Below, piece after piece: positions 23,559-35,410 of a stretch of DNA of 64,000 nucleotides. Numbering within the stretch: position 1 is the first letter of the stretch; every line of letters starts with the position of its first letter. A program made the translations under genes and the position numbers. The notes beneath the pieces are model-generated. The model was not told the DNA's origin. It was given only the letters and a program-made list of their open reading frames with translations, and made no database searches. Source of the DNA: Volutella citrinella (lineage: Eukaryota > Ascomycota > Sordariomycetes > Hypocreales > Nectriaceae); contig JAWZSP010000004.1 in assembly GCA_034401135.1 (NCBI GenBank), positions 2,728,001 through 2,792,000 on the forward strand, written 5' to 3'.

Positions 23559-24910
23559 ACTCGCACACTTGAGTGCAGTGGGAAGAGTAAGATATCGTTG
23601 GGCAAACTTGCAAGATTTGGTTACAATGCCTTGCCTAGCCGACAGCAGGTTATCCCGCATCCCATATGACGGGCCTTCCCAGTATACTGAGCCACCAAGA
23701 TACCCTCTAAAGATGACGGTGCCCGTGGACGGCTAGATGCCAAAGCAGCAGGGATTCCTGAAGACCATGTGCCCCAACACTCGTTGGTTCCGTTAACCGA
23801 TGACAAGTGAATTTCTCGTGTAATCGCAGAGGAGTGGTGAATGAGCACCCAATTAGCAACACCAGGGATGCGCCAGGGAGTCTCCACGTCTCGAAGGATT
23901 ACTGATTGCAGATCGGGGGCCGTCATGATGCAAGGCTATAGGGGCACGTTGTACCTGCCAGCTACATGTACACGGTGCATTCCTCCGGCACAAACATCCT
24001 GCCGACACGGATCCTTTGTCGGTGTTTGCCTGTGCTGGCGAGGACCATACTGCGAGAGTCAGGGCACCACTCGCGGCTGCAACGGACTTGACAAAGGGAT
24101 TTACGGCCTGGCTGCGTGGTCGATTTAATTCATTGCGCTAGAACAAGGCCCCTTGGGCCCTCGACACTGCATTGCCGTGGTCGAGAATAGAATGACATGG
24201 TTGTGAGAACACCATTGGCAGCATCTGTCTTGCGGAGCGTGGCATCATCGCCAGAGTCAACATCCAAAGCCGACAACTTCGACAAAATCCCGTCAACTTT
24301 GGCGGGGCATCAGCATGATGGAGTCTGGCCCCCAAGAGACATTATCGGGGCCGAGTGCGAGCAACAATGTGCGTGCTTCAACGTCCAAGTGTCCTCTCCA
24401 ACCTGCCACGGGAACGCACGTTTTTTTTTCTTCAATGGTTGCAGTAGGATCGGCCAAAGGATTCAGGGTGTGGCCATGGGGGGCCACATGCCATGCCAAT
24501 CCTTTGTTGGTTGATCTAGGCCGTCAGACAGTGGCATCCCCGACTGTGAGCCAACTGCTCGGACAGTGCATTACCGGAATGCGAAGAGAGAGTGATGAAG
24601 CTGAACTAGATGGGCGAAGTCGTCGGCGAGGCTGACTCTCGACTATGACTCAACTACGGAACGCCATTGATTGATGGGCCCGCTGGGTGCGACCACGACA
24701 CGAGTGCAGAGTACAGCCCAGACAAGGCGCAGCAGTTCGAATACCTGCCTATCTCTAACCTGCAGGGACTGACTTATCGCGATGGACAGGGCGTTGCGTC
24801 ACTGGCTTTCTTTGGTTTCACGTTTTGACACGACTCAACGCAGACTGGGCAAAGCAGCTTGAACAGCCCCGATGACGAAGGGCTCACGCCGCTGGCCCGA
24901 GAAACTGGCA

Positions 24911-24930
24911 GGGACGAGCAGGGACGAGCA
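24911..24930 (+). repeat. Two-copy 10-bp tandem repeat
   Basis: Two exact adjacent copies of GGGACGAGCA. Confidence 0.9.
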
Positions 24931-27900
24931 GGCATCGGGTACCGTGTTTGCCTGCGTACTGTATGGGTTGAAGCACTGGGAAGCCGCTCCAGTGGCGACG
25001 ACAGGCGGAGAGTGGCTCCAGAGACCAGGGTCTGCCCTCTCTGCATGAATTCGGCGAGTTGGCAGAGTGGCGGGATCCAGAGGCTGATCGCCGCCGTCGG
25101 AGCATGCGATGGCTGGGCAGTATTAGGCACGTACGTCATGGCCCTAGCCATTGACCCTAAGCGAATGGACTTCCCTCCGGGATGGACCACTACTAACAGT
25201 GCAGATTTGCAGCTTCACGGCGATGACGATGTCCTCTTTCAGCCAGATGCTCGGCGAGCTGACATGACAAAAACCCCCAGGGCCCGCCTGGTCGCCCGTC
25301 AGCATCCATTTTTAGCAAGAGACAAGCGCGAACCATCCGCGCATCTCGAGTTCGCGGAAACCCGTCAGCAGTCATCGCACCGGATCTTCTCGCCGCGGTC
25401 TCTCGCCCATTCAGGGCGTCTGTTCAGTCACCAGGCAAATGAAAGAGGCACGCCGTCCTTGAAACATCTCGCATGCGCAAGGTACCTGGCCGATGCACAG
25501 TAGAGTCCTCTAGCGAAGAGGCCATCCCTGCCCAATCTGCCCGCATTCTCCACAGGCGCGCAGCTTCAGGCTTTCAACTGTTGCCAACTCACCCACTGCA
25601 CGCGCATGCTCAAACATATCCACCCGTGTGGGCTCGCGCATGCCTTGGAGTTGCAGTACAGTACAGTGCAGAAGCAGCCAAGCGAGAAGCAGATGGGCCC
25701 TGGCACAATCATGCATGGCACAATTCTTGCTATGCGCGCTATTGCTTGGAGAAGGCACCTTCGTCCCTGATTCCGTCACCGCCTCACTGGGGACTACGGA
25801 CTTGGCGGGCACGATACTATGTGATACCTACTTACTCATGTGGGCACCGCAATGTCTCATACACTGTATTGCGGTACACGTTTGGAACTGGGACCGGACA
25901 ACTCAGCCAGATCGCACGCGGGCTCTTACTCCAAAGTTCCCTAACCCCAGTCCCCGGGTTGAGGCTCGCGGCCAGCCAACTGCGACCCGTCGTGGGGCTA
26001 CGCAGGTTGCGCATTGAGGCTTAGATGTCCTCGACGACGCAGAAGGACCGCCCCCAACCCCCCCGAGACATAATGCTGACTGCTTCCGCTTCTATCTTTG
26101 GGCTCTGTTCCCCGCCCATCCCCTCACTTTACTATGTGCAGACTCCGTGGCCAGGCCCAGACACGTTAGACGCTGATTGTTGCAGCCTTATTCGGCAGTC
26201 AGCCGCCTTTAAGCACAAGCTCAAGCTCCAAAATCGATAGCCCGGCGTCCAAGCCTTGCCCATCTCTATTGCCTCGGGTGCTATTTCATCAGAACCTCTG
26301 TGTGCGGGGGCATGGCAAGGGACGACGGTCCTGCTCCTCACACGAAAGTCCATGCATGCATTTCGTAGTACGCCGTTCCGTGTCGACCAGGGACCAAACT
26401 GGTTACCAAAAGGGACTTGCGAGATTGACGATGTTGTCTCGGTTGACTCATCCTCAGAACATCTAGGGTCTGCGTTAAGGCACCAGGCTTCTGCAGTGGT
26501 CGATGATGAGGAGCCCTTGTCGTGCGCAAGGGCACCGTGAATGCAGTATCAAGGCGGAATGTCCTTTATGGCCCTCAACTAGACAATGTCAGGTAGGCGG
26601 AGAGTTCACATTGTGTCTTGTACCTGGAATCATCTTCCGCTCGAAGCAGCTCTGAAGCCGAGCGCCTCACAAGCAGTGTGTTATTGTATGCCTCCCCCAA
26701 GACTTTAACTATAGGCCGCAGTCAAACTCTCGCCATCGGGGCGTATTCAGAGTCATCTATGTGCTTCCAACATGGAATGTTGTGTGAATGCATAGCTTAC
26801 AAGACAACAGCTGTCATCCTGGCCAGGCTTGGCCGGGGGTCAATGCTCACGCAAGCTGTTCACTTTATTTTTGGGGCTTCTCGGTGCAAGATACTCTGCT
26901 TGCTGTACACAGTGGCCGCCGACGAGAGGCGCTGAATCTACATGACAAGGTAGAAGCCAACAAACATGGGTGAATTCTGCTGGGTTGACAGGCAGAGCCA
27001 GGCTAAGAGACTGCACACTCCCCAGCACCGATGTCAGGGACTTTGTCTCCTTGTCACACTCGCAAAGACTCAAGACTCAACACTGTACAGCATTGTCAGC
27101 GCCGTATCGGGGCAGCTGGCAGTGCTAGCTTGCAAAATGTCCCCTAAGCAGCATATCGTGGGCGGGGACCACCATGTGGCTGTACATCAGATCGACTGCT
27201 ATTTGTGGCGTAGTGATGCCATGACCCTGGCCCAGCTAGTGGTTGCTTACCCTATGAAGAGCAATTGTCCAAAATCCTTCGCTTCGTGATGGCCGCCCAC
27301 GGGATGAAGATGATTGGGAAATGCCATGGGGAGCTCCGCCCCTTGCAAATCATGGCCGTCATTCCACCCTTTCACGGCCGAGCAGTGAGATTTCATCCTG
27401 CCACGTTGCTGAACGAGTCGGTTTATGAAGCCCGGCCACATGTCCGGGGTCCGGTGTTGTGGGGTTCCGGGGCTCCGGGTCGTGGGAGGGTATTTCGGAG
27501 GACAGGCATTCTACAAGGCCCAACTATTCCGTGCCACAAACCCTAGAGTTTTTCTCGCTCTCTCAAGGGTGGCATCCTTGTGGTGGGACTGACGTGCAGA
27601 ATCGGAAGTTTACACTGCGATGGGGTATGGGAAAAAGAAAAACTCGAACCATGGGTTCTACTCTTGACTTGAAGAGACGAGGTCTTGCTCGCCCGTCTTT
27701 GCGCTACCCTGAATCCCATGGGCATGCATGCACGCGCAGCAGCTCCGGATAGAGAGCGCTCCTTGGAACTGGAACGGAGAACAAAGCTTGTCGTCCTTCG
27801 TTGTATACTGTGCATTAACGATGGGCGCGTCTGTGTCTCCGATAGCGTGGTGAAGCGCACGGCCTCAAAGGTAAACTGGTGGGTGTCGTTTGCCCCGACG

Positions 27901-30900
27901 CAGGACGGCCAAGAGTGAACGAAACAATGGATGAAGCAAGTGCTTGCGGCAACTCGACCAGGGCGGCGACGGAAACATTTCTGAGGCACCAAGAGACGCG
28001 GATCTGCACAGGGCCCCGGGCTGGCGAGACGAATCGGCAAGGGCAGCCGCCGAGAATGATTGTCAAACTGTAACACACATCGCGTTTCTGCGGGCGGGGT
28101 CACGGGGCTCCTCGGTGAAGAAGCAACGACAGCTGTTCCAGACTCCCAGACTCTCCCGGCCAAGGCGGCGAGGTGGGGAAGAGGGGCCTGCCAATAGCAG
28201 AGGGCGTCTGTTTCAAACCGACAACACCCATGGCTATACGTCGGGACGCATACAATTCTCGTAACGGCATAAGGTGATGGAGCAAGCCCACGAGAGGACT
28301 CGCATCAGGGACCAACGGTGGCGCCCACGAAGCGACTTTTTCAAAGCATTTGCACGTCACGGGTTGATTGACGGCCGTGCCGGGGGCGAAAAGAACCTCA
28401 AAAGCTCCAAAATCCTGCCCCTGGTGGGCTCGCCATGCCAGGGAGGACGCTGTTGTCGGGTTTCATGCAACCTGCTCAGTGCGCATATTCATCTCCGAAC
28501 CCTCACGTATTTTCGCTCTCCCCGAGCTGAGAGCCACAGGCCCAGAGCGAGATAAGACCAGAACGAAAGAAACAAGGATGGAAGAAGACGGAATGCGGAC
28601 CCAAAAAAAAAAAAAAGGGCCAAACAGGAAACCCCTACCCCACGCGAAGGCCATCCAAGGCCTAGCTGGATGCCGCTGGCTTCGTATCCAAGGCCGTGAT
28701 GCTGTACTGTGTGGCCCTCAGCACGACTTTTGCACGTCATCCGCCCATCCATCGTTCCCGTGGCTGCTCCCCAGCCTCGCGCCGACACCCACATTCCAAA
28801 TTTGGGACCCTACTCGCCACGATGGCGGACATTTTTAGACAACACGAGGAGCTCCAGGCCGCTAACCCCGGATCGAGTTAGCGGGAATGCCCGCTGGATA
28901 CAGAAATCAAGACGTCACCCGGCATGGCGGGGCCGCTGCCATATGTGGCTGATGGCCAATGGCAAGCCGCCTCCAGCCTCCTTGTCAGCCTTCCTGTCAG
29001 CCACCAGTGGCTGTAAGTTTATAGGGCAAGCCACTGGCCTGGGCTGAGCTGGGCCTGGAAACGGCTGTGGGGGAAGAAGGTTGTGCTGGCCCAGCCACAC
29101 AATTGCTGTCCGTCCCAATGGCTTGGATGCTTGTACTTGTCAGCTCCGCTGGCACGCCAATGATCGCTGGCCGCAACCCGGTCGCACTGTAGCTTTCCGC
29201 TGACATCGCCTCCGAGTGGCACCTTGGTTCTGAGATGTCAGACCGATCCTGCCGTGAGGCTTCACCTGTTATTATGCGTCCGTCAACTTCACTCGGCCCT
29301 TTCATATCGTCCAGCTGGCCACAGGTCGCGGGCCTGCCCGGTTGCTTGGGCTTGATTCGCGGAGGCCAACTTTTCCTAGCCTTGGCGCTTGCTGATGCTG
29401 TCAACAGTTGGGGCTAGTCGGGACACGGCCGCACATGGATGTCATCCAGCTCCAAGATAACTGGGCGCTGAAAGGTTTCGTGCAATCAAGTCGTCAATGC
29501 CGTCGTGTCTCTGCGAACCCACTCCCGCGCTCCAATGGGCACCGAGTCCAGCGTCTCCCCTGTCTGGATGGGGAAGAAAAGGCTCGAAGACCGACGGCAA
29601 AATTCCATGTATCTCGAACGGCGTGGGGACTTGGCCAGAGCGCATCGCTCGCTCGGCCGAATCTGCTTCTCGAGACTCCTCCGTTGGCAGTCGGACCAGG
29701 TCGGCAGTGGCCATTTGCCGGCGTGCATCAGACGAATCTGCTACAGCCAATGTCCGCCCCAATCATTTCGAAACGGCAGCTTCGCTGTTTTCGGGGGCCC
29801 TGCGAAGCCGGAATCGCCTGACCTGAGACGCCCAACGCTTGCAAGGGGTTCGAGGGGAGAGACTGTTTCCACGACCCAGAGAAGCACAGTGCCCTGTGGT
29901 GTAGAATGCTAGGTTCCACAAAAAGATGCCCAATGGCCTCACCCCGTCCACCCTGGTATGGACGACGAAAAAAAAAGACAAGAGCGAGAGGGATGCTTGG
30001 TATCTGATCTGGTTCGAGGACAAAGAGCTCCGTCTTGACTGGAGGCCCGAGGGAGGGTCAGGCAAATGTCGGTCTGGGACCGCTGGTAGCGCGAAGAAGT
30101 GGCTGGATCGGACGAGCTGCCACACTCAAAGGGGCGCTCCATGCTAAAGTGGCACGGAATGGGCGTCGGAGCCCTGTGATTCGTGGCCAGCCAAGGACGA
30201 TGCGACGCGGCCAGCGAGCGGCCAGGGCGCTTACTGGCTAGCAAGCACCAATCCCAATTGTCCTATGCCAAGTTCCTGCAGAGACCTCCGAGCCTAATGC
30301 ACCCAACGATGCCTGCCAGGGCGTGAAGGGGTTGCAAGGCCACCGCAGAGATGGAGAGAGAAAAAAAAACTTGCCTCCAACGTGGACGATATGCTGGTGC
30401 TAATGTACAATGTGCGGTGCACCGCAGGTGACCCAGTGCAATCGGCGGCATCAAAGAGGGTCGCCCAGGCCCCCTCTGCGCTCCTAGTGGGGTCCGAGGT
30501 GGGATCAGCCCCAGTTCTTCGACAACTTCGTGCAGCAATTAGTAGCAAGCGGCGCAGTGCGAGGCGAGGCGATGGATGCTGGTGATGAGTTGGCTGATGT
30601 TGGTGCATTCAGTACGCACCACACACGAGCCTTGATGCGGCGATCCCAAGTCCCGAACCACAGAAGAGCGCCCGTGGCGGGTGCCGCACATGACCAAAGG
30701 CGTTGCGTCCAGGGCGGACAAGCCGTCCGTCGGCGGATGTCGATACCACCTTTGGGCTCTATGGTGCCCTACATAGGCGGATGGTATTGGTGAGCGTTCG
30801 GAATGGTGGCTGCTCCCTATACATACTTGCCCCTCCCTCCTGTCCTCCGTCCCTTTAATTCCCGTGTCTTCAGGCATCTGGGCGATCATATGGAGGGGTT

Positions 30901-33270
30901 CGTCCACTTTGGGAATCTGTGTGGCCAACGGGATGCCAGGCAAGGCGCGCCCACCAAACGAAGCGAGGGCGGGAGTGGAATGGCGGACAATGTCTGGTGG
31001 GTTCTGATCCAACGTGATACGCGAGTGGGTTGCATCTGCACTCACGCCAGAGCCGATGCAAGTCTTGACTCCTGACGCAACCTACCTATACAACTCCTGT
31101 GGGTGCTGCAACTGTGTACATAGTACGGAGTAGCTGTCCCCTCTTTTTCTTTTTTCCCCTTGCCATGCTGTCCAAGGTACGGACTACTGTAAAAGTTGCT
31201 GTGTTGGCGAGGCCAGTCATCAAGCCAAGGCCACCTGCCTGCCAGGCACACAGTGTTGAGCCCCAGCTGGCAGCAGACCACATATGCGGCCAAAGTGAAG
31301 CGAGCGCCAAAACTAAGACCAGGCAAGCTGGCGGGCGGCTACACTGATGCAGCCTGGGCCGCGAGAGGCAACTTCTGTCAGAGATTCGACAACATATTTC
31401 GGTATCCGAGATGCCGGAACACAAGTCTGTCTGCCATTGCATCTATCGTCTTCGGAGGTTCGATGAAGCGGTGTCGTGTGGGTGCCAGACCGTTGCAGCC
31501 AATGCCATGTTACTCCGTGGTCCTCAGGCAGCCGGAGAACAGCCAATGGAGGGTTGGGCCTGGGCTCACTTCCATGACCGGGCCCAAGACTTCCAGGGAC
31601 CTTCGATGCCAGGACTCCCGGTGTCCTATGATTCCTATCCTGTTTGCCACGGGACCAGGCTCCAAGTTGAGCCCTGGTCTGGCGTGGGCGTCAGTGTTGT
31701 TCAACCCGTGTCAGCATCGAAATCGAGGGTGAAGCAGTGGGGCCCGATAGTCCCTGGACACCGGGGGTGAGTGGGACGGATTATTTTCGCTCTGGGTTTT
31801 GAGACGAGGAACTATATCATTCCTGAATGGAGAAACTACTGTTCGATGTCGACAAAGCAGGGAGTAAGATTATGATGACGCGCCCTCGACCACCCAAGCG
31901 GGCGGCATGTACTTTGCAAATCGAATAACCTTAGGTTCGGGATAGAGGCGGAGTGCATTGGCGGGTGTTGCTGGGCTAATCAATCCACGACTGCGGGCGT
32001 GGGGATGGGCTGCTTCAGAAGTTCAGCCTCCGGGAGGGGAGGCCGAGCCAACGGAACCATGTCTACCCGTCTGCCAAACCAGATCAACGGCGGCCGGGGG
32101 CGTGATCTACGTATCTGGTGACAGAAGGTGCAACAGCCCACCCCCAGGTGCGTGTACCTGCGTAACAGTGCTGACGTGCTGAGGGTGCTCCCCGATTACG
32201 CGGAGCGGATATGGCTGCTTCACGTTGGCAAAATCAGCGCTTGGAGGCGGCCATGGTATTGGATGCATGCAAGGAACTCTCCGTGTGGCAGGACTGCATG
32301 CGGAGGGAGGTTTGGCGCACAGCTCTCTACCGTGCCAACATGTTAGTGTAACAAATGTCAGAGGGGGCTTGAGGCTGGGGGGAGGGCATTGGCTGGCAGG
32401 CTAACGAAGTGGTTGTGTGTGGTGGTGGCTGAACTGCCAGCCAAGGCGCATCTGCATCCCGAGCGGTTGCTGAAGGAACTTGCCTTGCCTTGCCGGCCTG
32501 CAGCGGAAGCGGCGGTGGCAGGAATTCAAGGCCTACGGTGCAAGCCTTCTTGCTTATCGGTCGTTTTGTTCCGTGATCAGACCTGTTCGTCGCGCCCTGT
32601 GGCGCAATGCCAGTCGTAGAGTAGAAAGCCATAAGCAGCAATCAGCCTGACGCCGCGGTCTTGATTTTGACGATCCAAGCGGGTGGGACTCGACAGCCTG
32701 CAGAATCTCCAAGTAATTATTACATGGGTAATTACCCCGTTGGTGCTAGAGTGGTGGTCCGCTACACACCTGCGACTCAGGTGCCACAGGCAGGCTCGAG
32801 GGTTCTGACGTGCCTCTGGGTGCGAGCGCTGAGTCTGCGCGCGAGGCCCCGTGCCCGTCTTGTCGACGCTCATCACTGCCGCCAGTCATCAGTCAGCTGT
32901 CCAGCTGAGCTACTTGACTGTGAGGGCTGGCTAAAGGTGAGACTTCGTTCAGGAGCACAAGTGGTGTGGGATCGGCCCCCGAGCTGAGCGACAACTGTCT
33001 GGTCGGAATGAAGATGGACAAGGACGGTTGCCCTGGCGAGACGCCCACTCGCTCCTGTCGTTTCCCAGCAGTAACCAACACCATGGATTGGGGCGGCGGC
33101 AAGTGCTCGTAACATTTGGAGGGCGCCTTCCGTGCGAACAGAGGTGACTGATTGATGGGAGTCACCGTGCACCGATCCGATGGGGATGCGGCCGCTGACT
33201 ACTAGGCCGGCCACATCTAAATGGGGACCTGGGGAGACGAAGAGGCGCTCACTGCCCCCAAGCAGAGATA

Positions 33271-33339
33271 AGACGAAGTAGATGAGACGAAGTAGATGAG
33301 ACGAAGCAAGGCAGGCAGGAAGTCAGTCAGTCAGTCATG
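33271..33339 (+). repeat. 14-bp tandem repeat followed by GCAGG and AGTC short repeats
   Basis: Two exact units of AGACGAAGTAGATG plus an 8-base partial third, then GGCA/GCAGG steps and four AGTC-type units. Confidence 0.9.
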
Positions 33340-34252
33340 TCAGTGCACAGGCATTAAGATTGAGACCTTGCTCGGCGTCTGTATCCCATTCGAGGCCATC
33401 TCGGCGTACCACAAGGATCAAGACTCTCATTACTACCAGATGATCGCAAGAGCTGTGCTATGTAAGACGCAATTAATTAGCCCTCACCACTGCTTGTCCT
33501 CGTGGTCGTCCTCATGCCGCCATGGAAGGAAGGAAGGAAGCGATGCCCAGCACTAATTAGTAGTAAGATGAAACACGTCCCTGGTGGGAGGCCAAGGCGT
33601 CTCTCAGGTGGCCCTGCGCCTCTCCCTGGCCCGCGCTACGTACCTCACCGACACGCCCAAGGCATCTCATGTCCCGCTTTCTGGCTGTTGCTGCCGCCGC
33701 CGCCGCTGCCTCTTGCTGCTGCTGCTGTCTGCGCGTGGCGCACCACCATGCCCAGTTGCCGTAGTGCTCGCTCATCCCAGTTGGCAGCCTGCCCACCACC
33801 AGACCCTGGTTGTCCTAGCGCCCCACAGCCCGCCTGCCCACGGGTCCCCTGTGCGAGACCCCCCTGGCAGCTAGTCCATGTACCCAGTGCGATCGACTCT
33901 CTTCCGCACTGCCGCCTCGTACCAGGAGGTGGCCCATTCATCCCAACCCGTCCCGCCATCCGTACATATGGACTGGGCCACTCCCAACCCGCTCAGGATT
34001 GCGGCATGCCCTCTCCTCTTCTTGACTTGTTCAAACTGGCACTTGCCTTCTTGTAACCAGACCAAGTACCTGTTCTTATTCTTTCCCTTGGACGCTCCCT
34101 TTGTATTTGGGAGTCATTGCTTGGGCGTTCCCACAGCACACCCAACTATTTCCTTGATCCTCACCGGCGCCGCCAGCCCTTTTCCATTGTCTGAGGACCT
34201 CCTCACGAACCACAAAGGCGAAACACATACCAATAAAAACCCACGACGCGCC

Positions 34253-35410
34253 ATGTCTCTGGCTGCAACCGATAACCCGCGTAGCTCAAGGGAGTCCATT
34301 CCAATTGCCAAGCGCGGTCACCGTCGAAGAACCTTTATAGATTCGCCCGCCTACGCTGCCGACATCGACGACGACTCTGCCTCGAACACCACATCACTTG
34401 ATTCTCCCGAAACAATGTTCACCCCACCACGATCCTCCGCCGCCAGTGTCGTCGAGAGCCTGCGGGCCCCGGCACTGCCCGAGAGGAGTGCTCGACGGTC
34501 TTCGAGGATGCTCGACGGCCTGACCCAGAAGCTGGCCCCGGAGGTTCAGCCATTTGCCCCGGCGGCACCCCATGAGGTTTACCTCTCTTCAGAGGAGGAT
34601 GCCTCTTCCTCAGCCGACGACTTCTCCGACTTTGAATACGAGTCGGGAAGCGAAGAATCGCGATCGTCCTCTTCCTGCCGACGCTCTAGCCGCGAAGACA
34701 CCGCTCGCGTGGTCTCGGTCGTCTTCTCTGGCAAGCCCTCGATTGTCAACCTCCCTCGACGCTCCATCTCCCCCAGCTCCGACTCCCTCACACAGATTCC
34801 CACCACCCGCCTACGGCGTACCTCGACCCTCCCCGTCGTTGAACGCATGTCAGTTTGCTCATCGGCCTCGGCCCCGGTCCTGGGCCACCCGCCTAGGACA
34901 AGCAGCATTCTGACTCAGGGCCGTCTTGAGAGGCAGAAGCCCCAGTTCCTGAGCATCGACCCCTTCGCAGCCAAGAACGACCAGCAAGAGTCCGAGCAGG
35001 GCACCGAAGCCAAGACGCCCAAGACTCCCACCGGAATGTTCAAGCGCACCCTGAGCCTGGTCCGCAAGCGAAGCAAGCCTGCCCTCAACACCCACTACCT
35101 CAGCCACGCAGCACAGTCCCGAGAGAACGTGTCGGCTCTCCCCACACCACCTTATCCCATGGAGCAAGTACAGGAGGAGCACGAGTCGAGCTTTGCATCC
35201 CGCGAGAAGCGACCCGTTACCTCATCGTCCAACAACCCTGTCACCTACAACGATATCTTGAGGTCCGCCAAGCGTAGGACGCAGACGATGCCCATGTCCC
35301 CCATGTCTCCAATGTCCGAGCCTGCCTCGCCCATGACACCTAACGGAACGAGGAACCGCCTCCGTCATGGGCTCTCCGCTGCAACCAAGCGACGAAGCAT
35401 GAGGGCATGA
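34253..35410 (+). CDS. Serine-rich protein of unknown function
   Basis: A single-exon frame of 385 aa starting at MSLAATDNPRSSRES. The frame stays open for 125 codons upstream, but this ATG is preceded by an A-rich leader and opens the protein-like part, so it is chosen. No enzyme domain is recognised. Visible parts: a basic N-terminus (IAKRGHRRRTF), an acidic Ser/Asp/Glu block at about residues 115-145 (SSEEDASSSADDFSDFEYE), several short basic Ser/Thr segments that look like kinase sites (RLRRTST, MFKRTLSLVRKRSKP), and a C-terminal PMSPMSPMSEPASPM repeat before a basic end. The whole protein is probably disordered and phosphorylated. The steady codon use and lack of stops over 1.1 kb support a real gene. 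It is isolated, with gene-poor flanks of 10.7 and 5.4 kb, and a CT-rich 3' flank at about 35500-35570. Confidence 0.7.
   Translation: MSLAATDNPRSSRESIPIAKRGHRRRTFIDSPAYAADIDDDSASNTTSLDSPETMFTPPRSSAASVVESLRAPALPERSARRSSRMLDGLTQKLAPEVQPFAPAAPHEVYLSSEEDASSSADDFSDFEYESGSEESRSSSSCRRSSREDTARVVSVVFSGKPSIVNLPRRSISPSSDSLTQIPTTRLRRTSTLPVVERMSVCSSASAPVLGHPPRTSSILTQGRLERQKPQFLSIDPFAAKNDQQESEQGTEAKTPKTPTGMFKRTLSLVRKRSKPALNTHYLSHAAQSRENVSALPTPPYPMEQVQEEHESSFASREKRPVTSSSNNPVTYNDILRSAKRRTQTMPMSPMSPMSEPASPMTPNGTRNRLRHGLSAATKRRSMRA

Larger units (their letters stand above)
23559..34252. other. 10.7-kb region with no recognisable gene
   Basis: The longest open frames are about 180-215 codons, scattered on both strands, with compositions that look random (rich in R, P, S, W and C) and no recognisable domain. 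Base composition looks similar to the rest of the window, with no strong AT skew as RIP-mutated repeats would show. Short tandem repeats are present (24911-24930 and 33271-33339), and several A homopolymers occur (for example about 28603-28616). The last 0.6 kb before 34253 may be leader sequence, as the frame there stays open for 125 codons upstream of the ATG. The region may hold long non-coding RNA or extended promoter sequence; nothing in the bases proves it. Confidence 0.5.

Noticed and set aside
24715..24760. Possible tRNA T-loop (GTTCGAATACC)
   Set aside because: Flanking bases do not form a proper 5-bp T-stem, and no acceptor stem, D-arm or anticodon arm could be paired.
24859..25503. 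214-codon plus-strand frame in the gene desert
   Set aside because: Composition looks random, there is no domain or splice extension, and similar frames occur on both strands nearby.
25473..26024. 183-codon plus-strand frame in the gene desert
   Set aside because: Overlaps other frames of equal quality; no motif recognised.
27543..28163. 206-codon minus-strand frame
   Set aside because: Random-looking Arg/Ser/Pro-rich translation with no conserved motif and no supporting neighbours.
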